A DNA stretch of 25,921 bases from Eubacterium limosum (GTDB taxonomy: Bacteria; Bacillota; Clostridia; Eubacteriales; Eubacteriaceae): the NCBI GenBank assembly GCA_959020865.1, contig CAUEUD010000018.1:1-25921 (forward strand), in the 5' to 3' direction. The translations under genes and the position numbers were made by a program. Each line of letters begins with the position of its first letter. Position 1 is the first letter of the stretch. Positions 16,227 through 21,242 of the stretch are shown one piece after another. The notes under the pieces were generated by a model, which was not told where the DNA came from, made no database searches, and was given only the letters and a program-made list of their open reading frames with translations.

Positions 16227-17084
16227 ATGAAAAAGAATGATCGTAAAAAGCCACGGAATGACCGTGGGCGGGAACAAAAAAAGGAAAGCTATCACCGGGC
16301 GGACCTGAAGCGGCGCGACACGCGCAGACAGGACGATGAAGGGGACGACAGCTTTGTCATCGTGGGCAAAAACCCGGTGATGGAAGCACTCCGCTCAGAA
16401 CAGCAGATGGATAAGCTGCTGATCCTCAAGGATAACAAAGACCATGTGCTGGGCGACATTGCCGAAAAGGCACGCAAGCGGGGCATTGTGGTCCAGAGTG
16501 TTGAGAAGGTCAGGCTGGAGGGGCTGGCGGACGGACAGCCGCACCAGGGCGTGGCAGCCATGATGGCGCCCTTTCCCTACAGCAGCATTGAGGATGTGCT
16601 GGCAAAGGCAGACGCTAAGGGTGAGGAACCCCTTGTAGTGATCCTAGACCACCTGACCGATCCCCACAACCTCGGCGCGATTATCAGAAGCGCCAACCTC
16701 TGCGGGGTACACGGGGTCATTATCCCAAAACGCCGGTCGGCGACTCTGACAGCCGTATCCGTCAAGGCATCCTCGGGCGCGGTGGCCCACACTCCCATTG
16801 TCAAGGTCGGAAACCTGACCCAGTGCATTGATGAGCTCAAGGCAAAGGGCTTCTGGATCATGGCAGCGGATATGGACGGCGCCCCTTACTACAAAAACGA
16901 TTTTAAGGGCAAGCTGGCCATTATCATCGGCAACGAGGGCAAGGGCATCAGCTCCAATGTGAAAAAACAGTGCGATTACAGTGTTTCGATTCCGCTTTAC
17001 GGCGATATTGATTCCTTTAACGCGTCGGCCGCAGCGGCCATTATTCTGAGCGAGGCAGCCAGACAGCGGCATTCGAATAAATAG
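16227..17084 (+). CDS. rlmB: 23S rRNA 2'-O-methyltransferase RlmB-like (SpoU/TrmH family)
   Basis: 285 residues. Residues 1-45 are a highly basic, probably disordered extension (KKNDRKKPRNDRGREQKK, RADLKRRDTRRQ). Then come a substrate-binding domain (FVIVGKNPVMEAL to DGQPHQGVAA) and the SPOUT domain with its knot motifs: VILDHLTDPHNLGAIIRSA, IIIGNEGKGIS, VSIPLYGDIDSFNASAAAA. These bind SAM and methylate a ribose in rRNA (Gm2251 in E. coli). The usual RlmB is about 245 residues, the difference being the basic tail. It is followed by rae1 and sigH as in Bacillus (yacO-yacP-sigH), which supports the assignment over other TrmH paralogues. Confidence 0.93.
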   Translation: MKKNDRKKPRNDRGREQKKESYHRADLKRRDTRRQDDEGDDSFVIVGKNPVMEALRSEQQMDKLLILKDNKDHVLGDIAEKARKRGIVVQSVEKVRLEGLADGQPHQGVAAMMAPFPYSSIEDVLAKADAKGEEPLVVILDHLTDPHNLGAIIRSANLCGVHGVIIPKRRSATLTAVSVKASSGAVAHTPIVKVGNLTQCIDELKAKGFWIMAADMDGAPYYKNDFKGKLAIIIGNEGKGISSNVKKQCDYSVSIPLYGDIDSFNASAAAAIILSEAARQRHSNK

Positions 17085-17219
17085 TGGATAATAAATAGTT
17101 GATGGTGGATAGTTATGGAACGCTTTCGCCTGGTTCAAGCGATTAGAACTGCGGCCGCAGGCCGCGTATTGGATCAAATTCGCAGGGTGAATTTGTACCT
17201 GAACGATCAACGATCAACC
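17082..17219. repeat. intergenic palindromic multi-hairpin repeat, copy 3
   Basis: Begins at the rlmB stop codon (TAGTGGATA...) and ends just before the rae1 ribosome site. Left arm TAGTTGATGGTGGATAGTT (17096-17114), right arm AACGATCAACGATCAACC (17202-17219). Inner hairpins: CGCTT/AAGCG, GCGGCC GCA GGCCGC, and AAATTC/GAATTT. The segment GGAACGCTTTCGC is shared with copy 1. Confidence 0.75.
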
Positions 17220-17237
17220 AAATGTTTTTTAAGGGGG

Positions 17238-17768
17238 GTGTCAAAAATAAAAACCTATCTGATTGTCGACGGCTACAATGTGATCCACCATTTGGCTGAG
17301 ATGGAAGGGCTGACCGATTTTAATCTGGAGGAGGCCCGGGAGGATCTGATCGAGCAGCTGAACAGCTACAGCGGGCTGATGGGTTATGAGACGGTTTTGG
17401 TTTTTGACGCCTATTCCCAGGAAAACGCCGAGCGGCGCGAGGAGATACGGGGCCGCATCAAGGTGGTTTTTACCGAAAAAAATAAAACCGCGGATACCTA
17501 TATCGAGAAGCTGGTATTCAGCCTGCCCAGGCCCTACACGGTCAAAGTGGTTACCTCAGACTATACACTCCAGCGTGTGGTGCTGGCAAACGGCGGGGAG
17601 CGGGTGCCGTCCCGCGAACTGATCCAAGCCATGGCAGAGAGCGCAAAGCAGGTCAGAAAGCAGTACCGCAAGACCGAGAGTGATACCCGCAACAAGCTGG
17701 AGGATTACATGGACGACGAGGTGCTGGCCGTTATGAAAGAACTGAGAAAAGGAAATGTGGAGGATTGA
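17238..17768 (+). CDS. rae1: ribosome-dependent mRNA endonuclease, NYN domain (YacP/Rae1 family)
   Basis: 176 residues from GTG 17238. A longer reading (to ATG 17115) passes through repeat copy 3 and is rejected. The AAGGGGGG site is unusually close to GTG and better spaced for the ATA at 17247, so the exact first codon is uncertain; the family starts just before YLIVDGYNVI either way. NYN/PIN-like residues are visible: IVDGYN, LVFDAYS, TADTYIEKL, VTSDYTLQ. In B. subtilis Rae1 cleaves mRNA in the ribosomal A site. The C-terminus is a charged helix. Gene order rlmB-rae1-sigH matches Bacillus. It overlaps sigH by one base (TGATG). Confidence 0.9.
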   Translation: MSKIKTYLIVDGYNVIHHLAEMEGLTDFNLEEAREDLIEQLNSYSGLMGYETVLVFDAYSQENAERREEIRGRIKVVFTEKNKTADTYIEKLVFSLPRPYTVKVVTSDYTLQRVVLANGGERVPSRELIQAMAESAKQVRKQYRKTESDTRNKLEDYMDDEVLAVMKELRKGNVED

Positions 17769-18343
17769 TGGACAAGGATCTGGAACTTGTGAAAAAAGCC
17801 CAGAGCGGCGATAAGGAAGCAGTGGTGAGCATTGTGGAAAAATACCGCTGTGTGGTGACGCAGAAGGCCCGGCCTTTTTACTACATCGGCGGCGACCAGG
17901 AGGATCTGATCCAGGAGGGCATGATCGCACTGCTGGGCGCGATCTGGGATTACCGTGAGGACCGGGGTACAAGCTTTAAAACCTTTGCCGGCCTGTGTGT
18001 GGAAAACCGTATAAAAAGTGTGGTCACAAAAGCGAAACGGCCGAAGCACAGCCCAATGGGCGATACGGTCTCCCTGTATTCACCCATTTCAGAGGACGAC
18101 CCGGATACCACGCTGCTGGATCTGGTGGCCTCCACCGCGGCGCTGGACCCTGATGAGGAGCTGGTGACCCGTGAGGCTGTCGAGCATTTCAGCCAGGTGG
18201 CTAAGAGTGAGCTCTCAGAGCTGGAAAAGCAGGTGCTTTATTTTTACCTGAAGGGCGCGTCCCACCAGGAGATCAGCGATAAGATCGGCCGGTCGAAAAA
18301 GGCTGTGGACAACGCGATCCAGCGTATCCGAAAAAAAATCTAA
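17768..18343 (+). CDS. sigH: RNA polymerase sigma-H family factor
   Basis: 191 residues from ATG 17768 (GGAGG 4 nt upstream; a TTG one codon earlier is too close). Sigma-70 region 2 is clear (DQEDLIQEGMIALLGAIWDY, GTSFKTFAGLCVENRI), followed by a linker and region 4 (LSELEKQVLYFYLKGASHQE, IGRSKKAVDNAIQRI). Size and position after rae1 fit SigH, the post-exponential/sporulation and competence sigma factor. If the host does not sporulate, its regulon would be reduced to stationary-phase or competence-like genes; that is inference. Translation is coupled to rae1 by the TGATG overlap. Confidence 0.92.
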   Translation: MDKDLELVKKAQSGDKEAVVSIVEKYRCVVTQKARPFYYIGGDQEDLIQEGMIALLGAIWDYREDRGTSFKTFAGLCVENRIKSVVTKAKRPKHSPMGDTVSLYSPISEDDPDTTLLDLVASTAALDPDEELVTREAVEHFSQVAKSELSELEKQVLYFYLKGASHQEISDKIGRSKKAVDNAIQRIRKKI

Positions 18344-18361
18344 AAATTTTAATAAAACCCC

Positions 18362-18390
18362 TTGACTATCCTATCAGAATAGAGTATCAT
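18362..18390 (+). promoter_or_regulatory. strong sigma-A promoter of the tRNA operon
   Basis: TTGACT (18362-18367), exact 17-nt spacer, TATCAT (18385-18390). Predicted start near 18397, about 15 nt before leader-repeat copy A. It lies only 19 nt after the sigH stop. Confidence 0.8.
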
Positions 18391-18410
18391 ATAGAAGCTG
18401 TCGATGTTGA

Positions 18411-18533
18411 GTCCGAATTTGCGAAGCGAATTTGGCAGCACGCATAGAGCGTGCGGTAACGAGACAAACGCAAATGACACGGAAATTCTCCTGAAAGGTT
18501 ATAAAATTTCCGAAGCATTTGTGATCCTTATAT
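18411..18533 (+). ncRNA. structured tRNA-leader repeat, copy A (upstream of tRNA-Tyr)
   Basis: About 123 nt, ending directly at the tRNA 5' end. Predicted helices: I, CCGAATTTGC / GCGAATTTGG with GAA loop (10 bp with two wobbles); II, GCACGC / GCGTGC; III, outer GGAAATT / AATTTCC with inner CCT/AGG; and a closing helix CGCAAATG / CATTTGTG around III. It ends GATCCTTATAT. Copy B preserves each helix with different bases. No known RNA family is recognised. Confidence 0.65.
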
Positions 18534-18618
18534 GGGGAGATGCCCGAGTGGCTAAAGGGGGCGGACTGTAAATCCGTTGACGGAGTCTACGATGGTTCGA
18601 ATCCATCTCTCCCCACCA
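18534..18618 (+). tRNA. tRNA-Tyr (GUA), CCA encoded
   Basis: Class II tRNA: acceptor GGGGAGA / TCTCCCC, anticodon loop CTGTAAA (anticodon GTA) on stem CGGA/TCCG, long variable arm, GGTTCGAATCC T arm, discriminator A and genomic CCA (18616-18618). Confidence 0.97.
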
Positions 18619-18625
18619 ACGTTTT

Positions 18626-18762
18626 GTCCAAATTTATGGAGTAAATTTGGTAGTGCGCATGGAGCGTTAGCGGGCGCACGACAACAAAACTAACGCAGAT
18701 GACGAAGCAATTATCCGATAAGGATAATCGGATTGCTGAGGAATCTACGATCCTTTATACAT
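18626..18762 (+). ncRNA. structured tRNA-leader repeat, copy B (upstream of tRNA-Thr)
   Basis: About 137 nt between tRNA-Tyr and tRNA-Thr. Helices equivalent to copy A: I, CCAAATTTAT / GTAAATTTGG with GGA loop; II, GTGCGC / GCGCAC with a longer loop; III, outer GCAAT / ATTGC and inner TATCC / GGATA; closing helix CG.AGAT / ATCT.CG. It ends GATCCTTTATACAT. Shared primary-sequence islands with A are GTCC.AATTT, AATTTGG.AG, CGCAT.GAGCGT, AACGCA.ATGAC and GATCCTT. Confidence 0.65.
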
Positions 18763-18838
18763 GCCCTTGTAGCTCAGTAGGTAGAGCACCACCATGGTAA
18801 GGTGGGGGTCTCCGGTTCGAATCCGGACAAGGGCTCCA
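18763..18838 (+). tRNA. tRNA-Thr (GGU), CCA encoded
   Basis: Acceptor GCCCTTG / CAAGGGC, D arm GCTC..GAGC, anticodon stem CCACC/GGTGG with loop ATGGTAA (anticodon GGT), T arm CCGG TTCGAAT CCGG, genomic CCA at 18836-18838. Confidence 0.97.
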
Positions 18839-18851
18839 TACACAGAGATTT

Positions 18852-18878
18852 AAGCAGCTTTTAGAAGCAGCTTTTTTT
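18852..18878 (+). terminator. first terminator of the tRNA operon
   Basis: AAGCAGCTT (18852-18860) / AAGCAGCTT (18865-18873): AAGC/GCTT plus GCTT/AAGC helices separated by one A-A mismatch, 4-nt loop, then a T-run. Confidence 0.7.
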
Positions 18879-18881
18879 ATG

Positions 18882-18911
18882 CCGGTCGTCTATTTTGGCG
18901 ACCGGTTTTTT
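18882..18911 (+). terminator. second terminator of the tRNA operon
   Basis: CCGGTCG (18882-18888) / CGACCGG (18899-18905), 10-nt loop, TTTTTT. Two terminators in tandem fit a strongly expressed stable-RNA operon. Confidence 0.85.
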
Positions 18912-18974
18912 CTTGCCAATTTTCTGTTTGGGCAGGCTTTCCGCTGCTTATCCGGGAAACAGGAGATCACAGAC

Positions 18975-19088
18975 TGGCATGGGTTAGGGCAAGACTAAAT
19001 GGGTGCAAAGACACAAACTAAGAGCAGAGTGTGAACATTTCACAAAAAATCACACTGATGTCACATTTTTGGCGTGACAAGTTTTTTT
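18975..19088 (+). promoter_or_regulatory. candidate c-di-GMP-I-like (GEMM) leader with terminator, degenerate
   Basis: The words AGGGCAA (18987-18993), GGGTGCAAAG (19001-19010) and CTAAG (19018-19022) occur in the order of the class I c-di-GMP riboswitch core (GGCAAAC, GGGACGCAAAGC, CUAAG), but P2 and P3 would be very short. Downstream, AGTGTGA (19028-19034) can pair with TCACACT (19050-19056), or GTGT (19030-19033) can pair with ACAC (19011-19014). A terminator TGTCAC (19059-19064) / GTGACA (19074-19079) with TTTTTTT (19082-19088) follows. The gene served would be the surface protein at 19217. This is a low-confidence aptamer call; the terminator hairpin is firmer. Confidence 0.3.
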
Positions 19089-19093
19089 GGGAA

Positions 19094-19122
19094 TTGCGGT
19101 TACAGGCAAAAGACAGTATGAT
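19094..19122 (+). promoter_or_regulatory. possible promoter of the repeat surface protein
   Basis: TTGCGG (19094-19099), 17-nt spacer, TATGAT (19117-19122). If used, transcription starts after the terminator at 19088 and would bypass the candidate leader control. Confidence 0.45.
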
Positions 19123-19216
19123 TTAAGGACGATTATCAGAAAAGAATGTCTTTTAAATATTCTTGTTTATGAAGACAGCAGCGTTGTTAAATGATATTTT
19201 TTAAAGGAGAAATTAA

Positions 19217-20461
19217 ATGAAACAAAGAAATTCCACTAAGATAACGGGTTCACTGTATCTGCTGGCCTGCCTGATTCTGCTTTTAGGCTTTTCGCCCTTT
19301 ACGGTGGCCCAGGCCGCCACGGACAGCCCCACCTCCTATCAGGTTGTGTTTGACCCCGAGGATGGGAGCAGCTACAAGGACTGGCATAAGGTGACCGTAC
19401 CGGAGGGCGGAAAGATAACAGATAGGCCCGCCGATCCCCAAAAGGAAGGGTTTGTTTTTGAGGGATGGGCATACGCATATGAAGAAGACGGCAGCCCAAT
19501 GTTGTGGAACTTTGAGACGGATGTTGTGAGTGAAAACACCACTTTATGGGCGGTCTGGGGAAAAACCTGCCAGGTCGTATTTGACCCGGAAAATGGGACG
19601 GGCTACAGTGACTGGTATAAGGTAACCGTTCCAGAGGGCGGAAAAATAACAGATCAGCCTGCCGATCCTCAGAAGGAAGGGTTTGTTTTTGAGGGATGGG
19701 CGTACGCATACGGTGAAGGCGGCAGCCCAATGTTATGGAACTTTGAGACCGATGTCGTGAATGAAAATACCACCTTATGGGCAGTCTGGGAAAATGGAAC
19801 CATCGTTGCCTTTGACCCGGATGACGGAACGACAGAGTATCCGGATTTTTATAAAACAGTCGTCAAACCCGGGGACAAAGTGACAGACATCCCCGCCGAT
19901 CCGCAGCGTGAAGGATACGTCTTCGGAGGATGGACATACGCGTATGATGAAAATGGAAAGCCTCTGCTCTGGGATTTTAACCGCCCGGTCGGGGACGAAA
20001 ACATGACGTTATGGGCAGTGTGGAACAAGGCTTACCTCGTCGTATTTGATCCGGAAAACGGAACGGAATATAAGGACTGGTTTAAAGTGACAGTGTCCGA
20101 AGGCGGCAAAATTTCAGTTAAGCCGGACAACCCGGTAAAGGACGGTTATGTCTTTAATGGATGGTACAGCCATCTGGATGCTGATGGCAAGCCTGTTTAC
20201 TGGAATTTTGATAAAGATGCGGTGACCGGCAACATGACGTTATGGGCATCATGGAGCAGAGAAGATAATGGTAATCATGCCACAGGAGGCAATGGGACGG
20301 CAGGAGCAGACAATAACAGCGCTGGAAATATTCAGGACAAGACAGATACATCCGGCAAGAACCCGACGACTGGTAATGAAGGCAATTACTTTTTAGGCTT
20401 TTTGGCAGTCCTGGGCCTCCTGTCCTTTGGGACGCTTGCTCTGCTGAAAAACCAAAGTTAA
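19217..20461 (+). CDS. secreted InlB/Flg_new-repeat surface protein with NPTTG anchor
   Basis: 414 residues, ribosome site AAAGGAGAAATTAA. Signal peptide at residues 1-34 (basic start, hydrophobic core, AQA-A cleavage). Four tandem repeats of about 73 residues follow (42-114, 119-191, 196-269, 274-346), each starting VVFDPENGT-like and ending NxTLWAVW, with GGKITD and GxVFxGWAYAY inside. This is the InlB B-repeat / Flg_new beta-grasp family seen on surface proteins of Firmicutes. A Gly/Asn-rich spacer (350-381), NPTTG (382-386), a hydrophobic segment (about 391-409) and tail KNQS form the sorting signal. Likely an adhesin or stalk attached to the wall. Repeats 1 and 2 are nearly identical, a sign of recent duplication. 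A terminator follows. Confidence 0.88.
   Translation: MKQRNSTKITGSLYLLACLILLLGFSPFTVAQAATDSPTSYQVVFDPEDGSSYKDWHKVTVPEGGKITDRPADPQKEGFVFEGWAYAYEEDGSPMLWNFETDVVSENTTLWAVWGKTCQVVFDPENGTGYSDWYKVTVPEGGKITDQPADPQKEGFVFEGWAYAYGEGGSPMLWNFETDVVNENTTLWAVWENGTIVAFDPDDGTTEYPDFYKTVVKPGDKVTDIPADPQREGYVFGGWTYAYDENGKPLLWDFNRPVGDENMTLWAVWNKAYLVVFDPENGTEYKDWFKVTVSEGGKISVKPDNPVKDGYVFNGWYSHLDADGKPVYWNFDKDAVTGNMTLWASWSREDNGNHATGGNGTAGADNNSAGNIQDKTDTSGKNPTTGNEGNYFLGFLAVLGLLSFGTLALLKNQS
19340..20254 (+). repeat. four tandem protein-coding repeats
   Basis: Units at 19340-19558, 19571-19789, 19802-20023 and 20036-20254. The first two share long identical stretches at the DNA level (for example the GAGGGATGGGC and TTTGAGAC segments); units 3 and 4 are older and more diverged. 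Confidence 0.85.
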
Positions 20462-20501
20462 AAAAGACCATTGGGGATCAATGAATTAAGAAGCACACCA
20501 A

Positions 20502-20527
20502 AACCGGGGCAGTTCCTCGGTTTTTTT
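20502..20527 (+). terminator. terminator of the surface-protein gene
   Basis: AACCGGGG (20502-20509) / CCTCGGTT (20515-20522), one G-U pair, 5-nt loop, followed by TTTTT. Confidence 0.85.
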
Positions 20528-20554
20528 ATTATGAGGATAGAATCAGAAACTTCC

Positions 20555-20583
20555 TTATGATTTTTCCTGTTTTGTAGTATAAT
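20555..20583 (+). promoter_or_regulatory. probable promoter of the broken XRE-cupin gene
   Basis: TTATGA (20555-20560), 17-nt spacer, TATAAT (20578-20583). Confidence 0.4.
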
Positions 20584-20645
20584 TTTCTTAACAGAACAAT
20601 CGACAGGATTTCTGGAATTACTTGTGACTTTAGAGGAAATGAAAA

Positions 20646-20961
20646 ATGATAACAGATAATAAACAGATCGGAACAAAGCCGAAGGGCTTCCGCACGGAAA
20701 AGTTAATGACGCTGCAGCAGCGGGCAGAGGAATCGGGGATCTCAGCCGGATACATCAGCAAGATTCAACCCTTCGGTAAAAAATATCCAGCGGCTGTGCT
20801 TTGCCCTGGGCATCACAGCCAACGAGCTGATGATCGACGATGGGGAAGACTATGCCCTTGATGAGGGGGATTGTATCATGATCCGGGCCAACACGAAGCA
20901 TACTGTGACCAACCTCTCCGCAGAGGACTGTGTGAGCTATTGGGTCGAGATCTGCGATTGA
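20646..20961 (+). pseudogene. broken XRE-HTH / cupin transcriptional regulator
   Basis: The start (MITDNKQIGTKPKGFRTEK) and MTLQQRAEESGISAGYISKI are the first helices of an XRE helix-turn-helix. At about 20766 the frame is lost. The continuation is one frame over, reading NPSVKNIQRLCFALGITANELM, the normal end of the same domain. The residues normally joining them (ERGK-like) are missing, so a short deletion that is not a multiple of three is the simplest cause. Straight after ELM the frame runs into YALDEGDCIMIRANTKHTV, the C-terminal strand pair of a cupin, so the first half of the cupin is also gone. The stop is at 20959-20961. Intact relatives are about 180 residues; this remnant would total about 105. 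It is unlikely to be functional. Confidence 0.75.
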
Positions 20962-20985
20962 GGATAAAAATGGACGCAATAAAAC

Positions 20986-21013
20986 GGCCGGGGGCGCCCG
21001 GTCATTTTGTTTT
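20986..21013 (+). terminator. terminator after the pseudogene
   Basis: GGCCGGG (20986-20992) / CCCGGTC (20997-21003), 4-nt loop, then ATTTTGTTTT. The rest of the 20962-21242 gap shows only the kinase promoter. Confidence 0.7.
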
Positions 21014-21157
21014 GTGGCGTAAGTCAGTTGAGGACGGAAACGCCCGAAATAGAAAAATACCGGCGATATGCGGGAAGAAAAGATTCAATGCGTTCATCTT
21101 TTGGAACGATAAAATACCGTTGAGATAAAACGATTACTATTTTTGTTGTAAAAAAAG

Positions 21158-21186
21158 TTTTGTTATGATAGAATCAAAAGTATAAT
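21158..21186 (+). promoter_or_regulatory. probable promoter of the kinase-SBP operon
   Basis: TTTTGT (21158-21163), 17-nt spacer, TATAAT (21181-21186). An overlapping TATGAT at 21173 is an alternative -10. Confidence 0.45.
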
Positions 21187-21242
21187 AGTTATGAACGAGC
21201 ATGGTTCAGACAAGGACGATTGAACATGAGAGGTAGTGTTAA

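Noticed and set aside
17115..17237. Longer N-terminus for Rae1
   Set aside because: Those codons are repeat copy 3; the family begins just before YLIVDGYN, and a G-rich ribosome site lies at 17231.
18411..18762. Known riboswitch or T-box RNA upstream of the tRNAs
   Set aside because: No matching core motifs, and the downstream genes are tRNAs, not proteins; kept as an unrecognised element instead.
20871..21128. 85-codon frame after the HTH remnant
   Set aside because: It is out of frame with the recognisable cupin remnant and runs through a terminator hairpin.
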